Notes under the pieces: generated by a model
Databases searched by the model: none
Seen by the model: the letters and a program-made list of their open reading frames with translations, nothing else
What the model was told of the DNA's origin: nothing
In this document: positions 51,561 to 63,600 of the stretch, one piece after another
How the letters are laid out: every line of letters starts with the position of its first letter
Position numbering within the stretch: position 1 is the first letter of the stretch
Source: Phytopythium helicoides
Taxonomy: Eukaryota > Oomycota > Peronosporomycetes > Pythiales > Pythiaceae
Assembly (NCBI GenBank): GCA_024867545.1
Contig: JANFNE010000027.1
Coordinates: 372,001 to 436,000 of the forward strand
DNA: 64,000 bases
Reading direction: 5' to 3'
Made by a program: the position numbers and the translations under genes

Positions 51561-53120
51561 GAGCGTCAGGAGGAGGCGAAGAGCAGGAGCAGCAGGAGCA
51601 GTGCGCGCGGCCAGGCGAATCGGCGAGTGGCGGCCAGCGGCGCGAAGGCGGAAAACCGATGGATGATGCGATGTACGTACGTGGCCCGCCGACATCTGCG
51701 GTATTGGTACAGGCAGGCGAGCCCTTTCCCAGATCTTGCAGGGCCGATTGACGGACGGACCCGTCTGGGAACCACTTCAACACGAGCGCGTGCGGCGGGG
51801 TATCATATGATGGAGGCATTTTTAGAGGGATTTAGTATGTAAGAGAGGATTTACGATCCCATCGGATAGAGGGGGGAGAGCAAGATCACAGGTCGTACAC
51901 GGAGAGATGCGGCTTCAACGATAGGGAGCAACTCAGAGCGTTGCTATTCGACCAGCACGACAGTCGCCAAATTCAAACTACCAATTCGTTTTGACACTTT
52001 TTGTACTGTATATAACCAAGTGCTCTCGACATGGTCCGATAGCCACTTGGATGATTTCAGCGCCGCCGCCGGCTCCACATGAATCCCCCGCCACCTCGCT
52101 CGACTGGATGGCGACACACGTGGAGGGGGGACCATCGGTGCTGGGCGCCGCCGGTGACTAGAGTTGGCTCCCTCGCGATGCGCTTGGGAGGCGTGAGCTG
52201 GGCCAACGATCCCCTGCGGGGACAAATTTTGCAGCCCCCTCCAGCCTCCTGGCCCACGCGGCTCCGCTCCACTCGTGCTTTGCGACCGTCTGACCGAGGC
52301 CGGACGGCGCAAAAATCTACAGTGCCAGCTGGGGATCTCGAGCGGGTCGGCGCCTAGCAGCCGCACATTGCGATCTTTCGAAATGCAGAGGCTCGAAATC
52401 TACGGTACGCTGCAACGCCATTTCGATTCGGCAGAGACCCCCGAGGCAGAGCCGCTCGGCTCAACTAATGGAGACCTTTACCCACCGGACTGGGGCTGCT
52501 CACCACCCCACGCTCTCGTCCGGCAGGAGCTCATGGGATTCCGGGAGGAGCTCATGGGATTCTGGGAGGAGCTCATTGGGGATGCAGACCACCCAACGGG
52601 CTGCTGCTGGCCAATTTCAACATGAAACCGCGGTCACCGGCAGCGGAAAGTCGGTGGCGGAAAGCGGTGTTTCGCCCGTGTGAAGAGCAGATTCGAGTCG
52701 GGGGATGCTCCGTCCGCGTGAATCCGCCGCGGCGCATCACGAAGTCACGCGCCGCACTGCAATCACCGCATCGAGTGGGAGGTCCTGGAAACGTCTCCCT
52801 CTGTCACGATGTGCCGGGTCGCCTTGATCCGCCAGGAGCGACTAAATTAGTTGTTGTGGCGCCTCGTCTTTTGGTGGAAGATGCGAAGCCTCGTCATCTA
52901 GGTGCAGCTCGCCTGTGTGATTTTCTGGACTTTGGCACGACAATTGGCAGCTCCGCGGTGGTCTCGTATCTGCGCGCAGAGTTCGGAAGGTGAAGGTGAA
53001 GCCAGCGTTCGTGCATACAGCGAAGTTAGTTGTGCTCTGGAGTTGTGCTCTAGAGGGGACCCATTCTTCAAAAAGTCATCAACCAGGCTGCCAAACAGCT
53101 CTCCGCCGGTTAGAGGTACC
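51561..53120. other. intergenic region, 1.5 kb
   Basis: Divergent spacer between the FYVE and kinase genes; promoters of both must lie here. A frame continuing upstream of the kinase ATG has no ATG start. A small 21-bp tandem repeat at 52525-52580 is the only other feature. Confidence 0.5.
52525..52580 (+). repeat. 21-bp tandem repeat, 2.7 copies
   Basis: Units start at 52525, 52546 and 52567 (AGGAGCTCATGGGATTCCGGG type). The length is a multiple of three and the repeat reads ELMGFRE/ELMGFWE in one frame, but I find no support that this frame is a gene. Confidence 0.75.
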
Positions 53121-56100
53121 ATGCGCACCAACTCTGGCAAATGCAGTGGGCGTTGGGAGATCGACTGGACGGAGGACAAGCAACCCTCGAGGGATCGCAT
53201 TGGCGACCATGCAGCAGCTCGTTATCGCTACTTCCGTCGATTTGTGGAGTCGCTCGACCGAGATGGCATGAACCACACTCTCTTTGGGCTTCTGCTCAGT
53301 GCTGAAAGCATTCGCGACGAGATACAGGCGTATGAGGAGGAGCAGTCGTTGCTAATTCGTCTGACACAAACAGGCTTCTTTGTCCATCAAGTCAAGCGAC
53401 TTCATGCCGTCATGGACGCGGCTGCATTCATGTTCATCGTCAACGAACCCCGAGAGCTGAGCGAATGGGAGCATGAACTCTCGAATGAAAGATATCATCG
53501 CACAGATTACTACGCTGATATGTTATCGTGTGCTTCAACTCAAAGCGGCGATTTACTTTCGCGCGAAATCGGCGACTTGAACAATCCTGTAGAACTCCTG
53601 ACTCTGTTGAAGGGTGCGATCGACAAATGCGAGCTGGATGAACTCACAAAGCAAGAGGTAGATACGATGAAGCAGGCGTTTGAGCTTATCGCCGACCACT
53701 CAGGCGTGATCGTCATGACACTTCCGACTTGGTTTGCACTCCCTTTTGAGTTCACCTCAACGTTTGGTCTGTCAAGATGGGGGAACGACCGCTACTTCCC
53801 CGACTATTCTGATGAAGAGCGATTCATCAAAGAAGCATCCACTTGGGCCGGACTCAATCACCCGCATGTGGCAAAATTCCTTGGTGCATGCCACGTCGGC
53901 GGACACCCATTCATAATTCATGAAAAAGTGCGAGCACTGGCTGAGTACGCTTCTGGGGTCAAGGGCGACAGGATAAGGATATGGCGGCGCGTCCACGAGC
54001 TGGCGCTTTTATTGCAGTATACGTGCGAGCGCGATTTCCCTTGCCCACTGGTAGTTGCAGATCAAATGTGCTGTGCGCAGTATGAGGATCGCACCGTAGT
54101 CCTTGGAGTGCACCTCTGTAGTGGTCCCAGTAATGATTCAATCTCGGAGACTGAGAAAGCAACTTTCGGTAGCTCTCTTCAAGTTAAGTTTGGTGTACCA
54201 GAGGCGACAAACTTGCTCATCTCGATCCTGAATATTTTCCGGGGCATCGGAGTGGTAGGAGATGATATCGAGGCGCTGCTGACAGAGATCCCGGCAGCAT
54301 GTCCATCGTGGATAAAGGACCCAGAATGGTCTCTCATCAGCGCATTACAAGACCACAGTATGCTCGAAAAGGGTGGAATCCGATTTTTTGTTGACACGAT
54401 GTGTGCTTTTGTCGGGGCTGATGCAGACCCGCAACTCGAAGGGTACGTTCAAACGTTGCAGCAGCAGATGGAAAATTCACAAACTCCACTGAACATAGAC
54501 GACCTTCGTCCTCGCCTTTTCGGAGAAAACGTCTCTGAGCGCCTACTCAAATGCACTTCAGCTGCAAAGGAAATGACAATGGGGCCTTCATGTCATCGCA
54601 TCTCGTCACGTTTCGAAGACATTTACCAGTGTCTCCGGCAACAACCCTCTGACTCTCTTTCTTTCTTGACAGCAGTCGCTACCCTTTACAGCCTCATGGA
54701 AATCTTTCTCTCCTATTCAAAGCATAACGCTTCGAGTTGTTCGGCCAGTAATGCCTCTTCAACGAGTAGACGCACGAGTGCGAGTACCTCGTTCAGCCAA
54801 AGCCGCGCTCACCAGCGAGAACCGACTCAGCTGTATGCATTACATGCGAAGATTGATCGTTTCATGATTGAGAATAGCCTATTGATGAACTCGAAATGTC
54901 ATCACTGGATTGACGAATGGAACCGACTATACGGCAATGCATCGAGCCACAAAATTGGACAGCCCAACAATTCTCTCGGAACGTCGCAGTTGCCTTCGGC
55001 GTGGTACATTCCCAAAGAAGAAGTTTCCTTCGAGTCGTCCGATAGGTTTGGGAGCGGTTCATTTGGGTTTATTTTCAAGGGGAAGTGGTTTGACACTCCC
55101 GTCGTCGTGAAAAAAGTACGGGATGGAAAGGCAATACGCGAGCTCCGACAAGAAGCCGATGTTTGGTTCCGGCTGAATCATATCAATGTCGTCAAAATGT
55201 ATGGTGCGTGCGATGTCGACGACCTCTTCTTTGTGTGCGAGCTAGCCAGTGGCGGGGACCTGGACGAATATTTGCAGGCGCGAGGTCGTGATCCTTATAT
55301 CTCGTGGTATTGTCTCTTCAATGCAGCGCTGGGACTCCAGTATTTGCATGAACATGGATTCGTTCACGCAGATTTGAAGGCGAACAACGTGCTAGTCGGA
55401 GCCGACGGGGTTGCCAAACTTACCGATTTTGGCCTGACAGCGGACGTGAGCAGGAAGGACTCCACAAGTAGCGGTGGCGCGCTCGGAGCTTACCGTTGGA
55501 AGGCTCCTGAATGTCTTTCGGGAGCAGGACCGACGTTTGCGTCAGACGTGTACTCGTTTGCCATGCTAATCATTGAAATCTTGAGCGGCGCCTATCCGTG
55601 GGGCAAGCTACCGGACTCCGCAGTGAAAGCTCACGTGACAAAGGGGAGATTGCCACCAAGGCCGAGCAGTATGCAGGACGCAGAGTGGCATCTAGTTGAG
55701 CAAATGTGTCGATTCAACCCGTCAGACCGCATCACCATTGATGCAGTGGTGGTGCATTTGTCTTCCATCGTTCAAAAGCTAGACCAAGAGCAGTTGTGGT
55801 CCGGCGGACTAGCTCAGCCCAAGTCCTTCATGAATCTCGTTTTATCACGAGGTGGGGCGCTGATGAGTCTGATTGGAATGGTGAAAGGAGGAAGTAAGAT
55901 ACTTGCGTCGTATGCACTCAACCAAATCACGTCGGTCGCGCTGAGTCGTAATGGACGTTCAGGGACTGATGAAATCAACGCAATACTGGACATGCTGTTC
56001 AACGGGAGTGACGCTGAGAAGGCGCTGGCTGCACCTGCCATTGCAGCGTTAGCAGAATTCAATGCCTCTACACTTATATCCACAAAGGTTATAACTCAGC

Positions 56101-57497
56101 TGGTTGCATTTGTTCGAGACGGCGACGACGATCAGAGTACCCACGCTGTTGATGCGCTCTCCAATATCTCGAATGACATTGATATTGGCGCTGCAGTTGT
56201 GGCCGCTGATGGTGTACAAGTTCTGATACATATTCTAAATGAAGGAAGTGACGAGCAGAAAAGTTCTGCCGCTGGTGTTGTCGCTAGCATATCGACAAAA
56301 GTGGAGATTTGTGACGAGATAATGTCACTCGACGGAGTTCAGGCCCTCATGCAGCTTATCCGCAGTGGTGATAAAGAGCAAAAGAGAAGAGCAATTGGAG
56401 CGCTTTCGAATATCGCGGGCCAAGTGGATATCGGAGCCGTGTTATTGGTTGATGATCTCAAGCTACTTGTCCGTCTGTTGGGAGATGTAGATGATGAACA
56501 CAAGCTATTGGCTGCGTACGTGATCTCAAACTTGACGATTAGTTCCGACATTAGCAACGCTTTCCTAGCAGCAAATGGAATCGAGGCACTTGTGGATATG
56601 TTGCGTTCCGGCACCGGCGAACAGATGCTTCGAGCTGCGGGTGCAATCTCTAACATCGCTATTCAATCAGATATAGCTGGTGCCGTGGTGTCTGCAGATG
56701 GTGTTTGCCCACTTCTGAAGCTTCTAACTTGTGGAGACGATGAGCAAAAGGCGAGCGCAATTAGTGCATTTGCAGCGTTGGCTGGTCAGAGCGACCTGGC
56801 AGACACTGTAGTGTCATTTGGTGCTGCTGCTTCACTGGTGCACCTGATCAATAGCAGAGATGAAGAGCAGCAGCGACTCGCTGCGTACTCGATTTACAAG
56901 GTTGCTTCTGGCAAAGAAGTCGTCGACGAGTTGCTAGCTGCTAACGTCGTTCGGTCCCTCGTGAGGCTGATGAAGGCAGGAAGCGATGAGCACAAAACGT
57001 GGGCTATCAAGGCTCTCGCCAACATCTCAAGTCACGCAGATATCACCGACACTTTGGTGCAGGCTCGCGGTGCCGAGGAACTCGCAAAGCTGGCACGAGA
57101 AGGCGATGACGAACAGAAAGAGTTGGCAGCGTATGTGCTTGCTTGCGCTCTCATGAATGGAGGCGACATCCCGCTATGGCCTGACGACATCCAGCCGGTA
57201 GTGGAGATACTAAGCGCGCATGCCACCTTGTTGAAAGCGAGCTCTCCCGATAGCGACGGAGACTCTTCTCAAGCAGAGCGATGCGACTCGGTGTCGCTAG
57301 ACGACGGGGTCCCGCGTATCGACCAGGAGAGCTTCAACAGCCTCCAGCAGCCGCATGTTGCTCCCTCCGCCCGCGAAGACTCAAGTCGGCCTTCCGACGA
57401 GCATCAAGTCGTGGCCGGGAGCAGCAAGCCCGGTCGCTGCCTCGCCTTCCTCCGTCGGATCTTCCTCCCGCCAGGTCGGACTCGCCCTCGTAGCTAG
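53121..57497 (+). CDS. TKL protein kinase with degenerate N-terminal kinase segment and ARM repeats
   Basis: 1458 residues, no intron, from ATG 53121 (MRTNSGKCSGRWEID). The frame is open further upstream but without an ATG, so a missed 5' exon is possible. Residues about 206-336 resemble part of a kinase (FTSTFGLSRWG, EASTWAGLNHPHVAKFLGACHVG) but lack catalytic motifs, so this is a pseudokinase-like segment. The true kinase domain spans about 636-890: FGSGSFGFIFKG (Gly-rich loop), VVVKKV (catalytic Lys), HADLKANN (HAD in place of HRD), DFGLT and KAPECLS, typical of the tyrosine-kinase-like group. Residues about 910-1360 hold roughly ten armadillo repeats with GDDEQK-type turns. A Ser-rich tail ends PGRTRPRS. 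The function may be signalling through ARM-mediated partners. TOR follows after 109 bp. Confidence 0.9.
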   Translation: MRTNSGKCSGRWEIDWTEDKQPSRDRIGDHAAARYRYFRRFVESLDRDGMNHTLFGLLLSAESIRDEIQAYEEEQSLLIRLTQTGFFVHQVKRLHAVMDAAAFMFIVNEPRELSEWEHELSNERYHRTDYYADMLSCASTQSGDLLSREIGDLNNPVELLTLLKGAIDKCELDELTKQEVDTMKQAFELIADHSGVIVMTLPTWFALPFEFTSTFGLSRWGNDRYFPDYSDEERFIKEASTWAGLNHPHVAKFLGACHVGGHPFIIHEKVRALAEYASGVKGDRIRIWRRVHELALLLQYTCERDFPCPLVVADQMCCAQYEDRTVVLGVHLCSGPSNDSISETEKATFGSSLQVKFGVPEATNLLISILNIFRGIGVVGDDIEALLTEIPAACPSWIKDPEWSLISALQDHSMLEKGGIRFFVDTMCAFVGADADPQLEGYVQTLQQQMENSQTPLNIDDLRPRLFGENVSERLLKCTSAAKEMTMGPSCHRISSRFEDIYQCLRQQPSDSLSFLTAVATLYSLMEIFLSYSKHNASSCSASNASSTSRRTSASTSFSQSRAHQREPTQLYALHAKIDRFMIENSLLMNSKCHHWIDEWNRLYGNASSHKIGQPNNSLGTSQLPSAWYIPKEEVSFESSDRFGSGSFGFIFKGKWFDTPVVVKKVRDGKAIRELRQEADVWFRLNHINVVKMYGACDVDDLFFVCELASGGDLDEYLQARGRDPYISWYCLFNAALGLQYLHEHGFVHADLKANNVLVGADGVAKLTDFGLTADVSRKDSTSSGGALGAYRWKAPECLSGAGPTFASDVYSFAMLIIEILSGAYPWGKLPDSAVKAHVTKGRLPPRPSSMQDAEWHLVEQMCRFNPSDRITIDAVVVHLSSIVQKLDQEQLWSGGLAQPKSFMNLVLSRGGALMSLIGMVKGGSKILASYALNQITSVALSRNGRSGTDEINAILDMLFNGSDAEKALAAPAIAALAEFNASTLISTKVITQLVAFVRDGDDDQSTHAVDALSNISNDIDIGAAVVAADGVQVLIHILNEGSDEQKSSAAGVVASISTKVEICDEIMSLDGVQALMQLIRSGDKEQKRRAIGALSNIAGQVDIGAVLLVDDLKLLVRLLGDVDDEHKLLAAYVISNLTISSDISNAFLAANGIEALVDMLRSGTGEQMLRAAGAISNIAIQSDIAGAVVSADGVCPLLKLLTCGDDEQKASAISAFAALAGQSDLADTVVSFGAAASLVHLINSRDEEQQRLAAYSIYKVASGKEVVDELLAANVVRSLVRLMKAGSDEHKTWAIKALANISSHADITDTLVQARGAEELAKLAREGDDEQKELAAYVLACALMNGGDIPLWPDDIQPVVEILSAHATLLKASSPDSDGDSSQAERCDSVSLDDGVPRIDQESFNSLQQPHVAPSAREDSSRPSDEHQVVAGSSKPGRCLAFLRRIFLPPGRTRPRS

Positions 57498-57562
57498 CTC
57501 GCAGCCTGCCGTAGTGTCCATTGTTTCTGCCAATCAACCCCCCTCAAAAAACGAAAACCTCG

Positions 57563-57569
57563 CCATTCT
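57563..57569 (+). promoter_or_regulatory. possible oomycete initiator (Inr)
   Basis: CCATTCT followed by a pyrimidine stretch, 38 bp before the TOR ATG. It resembles the oomycete TCATT-type initiator. The compact 109-bp gap leaves little other room for the promoter. Confidence 0.3.
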
Positions 57570-57606
57570 TCTCCCCTCCACCGTTGAAGCGAGAAGGTGC
57601 GGCTGC

Positions 57607-60600
57607 ATGGAGCGCGAGCCCGTGGACGCGGCGCTGGCGCGGCTGGCGGCGCGGCTCGGCGCGCGCGACGCCGCGGCCCGCGAGCGCCACGCGCTGGCGC
57701 TGCACGCGCTGGTGGCGCAGCTGGCGCGCTCGCTGTCCCCCGAGGCGTTCGCCAAGGCGCTGGCGGCGCTGACGCCGCAGCTGTACGCGCGGCTGCAGGC
57801 GGCGAGCGAGGCCGAGCAGCTGGGCGCGCTGGCGGCCATCGCGCTGCTCGTGGACCTGGCGACCGAGGACCAGGTCATCCGCTTCGCCAACTACCTGCGC
57901 AACTTCCTCGCGCAGCCCGGCGTCTCGCGCGCGGCGCTGCTGGCGGCCAGCGACGCGCTCGGCAGGCTCGCCTCGCTCTCGGGCGGCGCCGCGGCCTCGG
58001 CGGGCGCAGCGGGGGGAGCCGCAGCCAGCAACAGCGGCGTCAGCGGCACGCTCGTCGCCGCCTTCGTCGACTTTGAGGTCAAGCGCGCCTTCGAGTGGCT
58101 CCAGGGCGAGCGCCAGGACGCCGTCTTCAGCCAGCGCAGGCTTGCCGCATGCTTTGTACTGCGCGCGCTCGCGCAGGCCGCGCCCACGCTATTCCACGTC
58201 AACCTCACCACATTCTTCCAGTCCATCTGGGGCGCCGTTAGAGACCCCAGGGGAGAGATCCGGGAGGCAGCCACCGACGCGCTGTCGGCGTGTCTGCAGC
58301 TCATCACGCAGCGCCAGACGCGCCACCGCGTGCAATGGTACTGCAAGGTCTACGACCACGCATTCGAGGGGCTGCGGCCAGCCACGGCGCGGCTCGCGGC
58401 CGCCTCCACCAGCGGATCCGCGACCAGCCTCATGTCGGCGCCGTCGTCCGCGTCCACGCCAGTCGTGTCCGCCACGGCGCCGACCACGCTCTCGTGGGAA
58501 TGCGTGCACGGCTCCCTGCTCGTGGTCGGAGAGCTGCTGCAGCACACTGGCAGGTTCATGGTGCCCCGCTTCCGCGAAGTCTGTGATACAGTGCTAATCT
58601 ACAAGGACGCCAAGGATCCACTCGTGGCGAGAGCTGTGACGGGGCTGCTGCCACGACTTGCGGCGTTCTGCTCGGACGCATTCGTCCAGCACTACCTAGA
58701 CGTCGCAGTGGCGCATTTGATCAAGAAGATCTCCAACTACTCTGCGCGGGCAGAGCGCTGCCTTGGGTTTGTGGCAGTAGGCGAGCTAGCAGTTGCCATT
58801 GGCGATCGTATCCTGCCACACCTGGAACCAATTATCAAGCTTGTTCGCGAGGCTCTTCCTACGCACCACCAACAGCAGCATGGTGTGCAATCCAGTCGCA
58901 AGAAAAACAAGTCTCGAAACAAACTCTTCTGCGTCGAGACGCTGACGTGCGTAGCCAATCTGTCATGCGCTCTCGGTAGCAAGTTCGAACCGTATCTGTT
59001 CGAGGAGGATCAGTTGCTGGAGATCATGATGATCGGTGGGTTGACAGATGAGCTCATTGACGCGCTCACGGAGGTTGTTGCGAGCGTTCCTGCCGCTTTG
59101 CCGTATGTTCAGGAGCGACTCCTGAACGAAATCTCGATCATTCTGCGCGGCGTGCCCTTTTCGCACGGTGGAACATACTTTGCAATTGAGGAAGATCACC
59201 CACGTCGACCTGAGCACCGAAATGGATCTAGCGACATGATGTCAGAGACTTCATCTGTAACGAGCGAGAAGCCGCAGGCTCCACCAACAACTCCTCGACG
59301 GCAGTCGGCTGTGCAGGCGCTGCTATCTTCAATGACGCGTGGTTCCTTCGCTGCATTCGGAGGCTCGTCATTTTCCAGCGCCGCCGCATCTACGGGTGCA
59401 GGAACGACAGATGAAGAGAACCTCTCGGGTTCGTACACCTCGTATCGAGGAGCGGGTGGCGGGTCATCTCCTGGTGGTCTCATGCAGCCGCTGCCACCTC
59501 CATCCCACTCGAGTCTGGTGCTAAAGGGTGACACAACGGAAGAGATCAGTACGATCCTGCTCTCTCTGCGCACGCTCAGCTGCTTTGACTTTAGTGGGAG
59601 TTTTTGTCTGCTTCCATTCGTGCGCAACTGTGTTGCGTTGTACCTGACGAATGCGGATTCTCAGGTTCGAAAGCAAGCGGTCATTACCTGCAGCAAGCTG
59701 CTGCTTCCCCCAAGACAAGCGTCTCCGTTCCAAATGCTTGGTGAACGGTCACTGTCAATGACGTCCCAAACGTCTTCTTCATCGGCACTGACAGGAGCCT
59801 CAAATTTCCCGCTCTCGTCGTATAATCCATCATGGCAGCAGCTTTCGAAGCGAGGTCCAAGTGGAAAAGTGATCGATCAAGTGCTTGAGCAGCTATTGGT
59901 TGTCGGGAGCTCTGATATGGACATGGCAGTGCGCAAAAGCGTTGTCGACTCTCTTGATGACCGCTACGACGAGCTGATGAGTCAGGAATCACATCTTGCT
60001 CGCGTGTTCGTGTTTCTTAACGACGAGACAGCAGAAATCCGTGAGCGCGCGATGCAGTTACTTGAACGTCTTGTGCCGCGAAACCCAGCGTTTGTGATGC
60101 CGTCACTGCGACGAGTGCTCATCCAGCTGATCACCGAGTTGAAGCATACGTCGGACATGCGCATGCGCGAGGAAAGCACTCGGCTGCTTGGTATGCTGAT
60201 TCGTGGCGCTCAGCACCTTGTAGACCCTTATATCGTGCGTATCCTGGAGGTATTGCTGCCTACGCTAGTCCACGGAAACGCTCCTCTGGCAAGTGCGGTG
60301 CTCGTGACGCTCGGTGAGCTAGCGATTGTATCGCAGGCTCAAATTGGCGGCTATAAACAGTACTTGTTCCCGCTCATCATTCACACGCTGCAAGATCATT
60401 CGTCAATCGAGAAAAGACAAGTCGCTTTGCAGACTCTTGGACAGCTTGCGGGTAGCACAGGATGCGTCATCCGACCGTACTTGGCTTCGCCAAAACTGCT
60501 GGAAATGCTGCTTGGTCTCCTCCAGCATAGTACAGCCACCCCATGGGCTCTTCGACGTGAGGCAATGAAGACAATCGGCATTCTTGGCGCGCTGGACCCG

Positions 60601-63600
60601 TACAAATACCGTCTTTGTGTCACTCGTGCCTCAATGCGCCAGGCAAACGAAACACTTGGTTTATCGAAGCGTGATGAATCCGACCGCAGCAGTGAAGCAA
60701 GGAGGAAGGGAGCAACAACAGATCCAGCCAAGAGCTTATCTTCAGGCTTGGAAGTGGCACTTCCGAAACTCAATGTCGACTTGAAGGCGCTGGGGCTAAA
60801 CATTGATTTGGACAGCTTTGATGACGAATTTACCGGCGAGATTTTGGACGAGAAGCAGCAAATTGAACTGCAGCTGTTTACAGCGGCACCCATCGGTACC
60901 CGACGACCAGACAGCAAGACAGGACCGGGGGAGGATGGTGCGTCGGGGGATGCATCTGGACGCGCAGGGTCAGCGTCGGCAGGATTGTCGTCAGGTTCTA
61001 GACCAGGGTCGGCCTCAGCTGTCGCATCATCTATTGCTCGTAGAGCTCTCGATGGATTGGTGATTGATGATGCGATTGACTTGGATAGCGTTCTGATTGA
61101 CAGCGAGCTGGAGCTGGACCCGACGGAGTTATCGCCATCATCCGAGTCCTATTTTCCGACCGTTGCGATTCATGCACTCCTGCGCATCTTGAAGGAGCCT
61201 TCACTAAGCATGCATTATCATGGTGTGATCCAAGCTGTCATGTTCATCTTCCGCAGCCTATCGACTCAGTGTGTGCCTTTTCTCAAGTATATCATCCCGC
61301 CGTTCTTGCGTGTGTTGGCACGTTGTGAGCCGCGACTGCGAGAGTCTTTGTTCCTGCAGCTGACGAATCTGATATCGATCGTCCACTCTCACATGAAGCC
61401 ATTCTTTCCACCGATTATGGTGCTCGCGCTACGATTTTGGCGATTCCATTTGCCACAGATCGTTCGGCTCATGGAAAAGATCTCGCAGGCAGCTCCGCAC
61501 GAGTTCCGTACCGAGTACTTTCCAAAGCTGCTACCAAAACTTCTCGAAGTGCTACAGCCACACCCTGAGATCTTTAGTCTGAAAAGCTTATCAATGGCGG
61601 AGAGCGTGATTGCTGATCGCTCAACTAGCGGTGGGGCCACTGCAGGAGGGGCAGCAGGCAGTGTTTCAGGATCCCTTGTTTTGTCAAAGGATAGCGCTGT
61701 CCCTGGTGTTGCCCTGACTCGAAGCCGAAGTGAAGCGTCCGTGGGTATCGGCGCTGAAGCGATGTATTTGTATGGATATGATTTGAGCGCAGATGGACTA
61801 AAGAAGGGCCCTGGCGCTGCTAACGGCAGTGCTGGAGGCAGTGCTAGCGCTATTAGCGCGATTCAAGTTCAAGTCGTTCAAGCGCTGATCATCTTTGGTG
61901 ATGCCATTAATGACTACGTCTATTTGGTTGTCCCAGCTCTTGTTCGCTTAATGGAAAGTCTAGATACGCCACTGGATGTCAAGATTGTGACCATCTACTG
62001 CATTGCTCGGATCAGTTTGGTCGCCAAGTTCGAGCAGTACGCTGGACCGCGCATTCTTCAGCCTCTCGGACGTGTGGTTTCTCAAGTGTCAGCCAAGGGC
62101 TTGTTTTCGTTCGGGTCGAATTCTGGCTCGTCTTCTGGCAGCACGAATGCATCTGGAAGCGGTGGAGCTGCTGCCATCGCTGCATCCAAAGCAGATGCAA
62201 GTCGATTCTCCGATGTGATGCTGTACGCACTTGCTGCAATGGTGTTCCAGATGCAGGCAGATGTGCTGAGTTTTGATCCACTGCTGCGTAAAATCATATC
62301 ATCGCTGCCAATTCACGACGCAAGTATCAACGAGCGCGTTCAGGTTCTGTCTCAAGCAATCGAGTCACTCCGCTTTGGCGAAATGGCAACTCGTTCGTCG
62401 CTGGTTGACCACCCGGCGTTCGAGAACAACACCAACCTGCGGAAACTTGCGACCGACATCGATGCTGCAGCTGCTGTTGGTCCTGGATCAGGAGCTGCTC
62501 CTCCTTCTTCTGGCATGCGTCTCCATGTAAACCAGCAGAATCTCCGTCGCGCGTGGGAGGCATCACAGCGGAGTACGAAAGAAGATTGGGTCGAATGGAT
62601 GCGTCGGTTCTCGATCGAGCTACTTCGCGAGTCGCCATCTGCAGCGCTGCGCTCGTGCTGCTCGCTCGCACAAGCTTATAGACCACTTGCGCGCACACTG
62701 TTCAATCCAGCGTTCGTTTCTTGCTGGAACGAGTTGTACGAGCAATACCAGGACTACCTTGTGCGAGCACTTGAAACGGCGTTCCAGAGTGACACGATCC
62801 CTGCCGAGATCCTTCAGGGCCTTCTGAACCTGGCAGAGTTCATGGAGCACGACGTTGAGGCGCTCCCAATTGACATCCGTGAGCTTGGCGAACTCGCACA
62901 AAAGTGTCATGCGTATGCAAAGGCGTTGCATTACAAGGAGCTGGAATTCCACACTTCGCCGAGCACATGCATTGAAGCACTCATTTCGATCAACAATCAG
63001 CTCGAGCAGCCGGAGGCAGCTGTGGGTATCCTAAAGTACGCTCAGGACCATCATGCGAGCGCCATCCACGTGAAGGAAACCTGGTTTGAGAAGCTTCAAG
63101 ACTGGGAGGCCGCGCTTGCGTTGTACAACCGACGTCTTGAGCGCGAAGAACAGGCAGGTGGCTCGGCTCCATTGGAGCTATACATCGGGAAGATGCGGTG
63201 CCTCGAGGCGTTGGGTCGCTGGGAGGAACTCGGCGCTATTGCACATTTTGTGTGGCAACAACTTGCAGCCAGTCGATCTTCGTCGACACGCAGACCCACA
63301 GCACTAAGCTCGCGATCGCGCCTGCACCACACCGACTCAAGTGGTTCTCTGAATGCTTCTTTCAATAGCGCCAGTAGCGGGAGCACTGGTCCAGGTGTGC
63401 GAAGAATGAGTAGTTTTCCTGGGATCGCTTCAAGTAGCTCTGCTCCTATGTCGAGTGGGTCGCTGTCCAGCATGCATCAAATGCCGGCAGAGGATCGAGA
63501 GGAGTCGGCTCGGAAACGTGTTGCAATGCTCGGTGCGCGAGCAAGCTGGAGTCTCTCGCAATGGGACAACATGGCGATGTATGTGTCCGAGTACAGCGAT

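Noticed and set aside
52902..53120. N-terminal extension of the kinase frame
   Set aside because: It begins at a GTG and contains no ATG; I start the gene at 53121, though an unseen 5' exon is possible.
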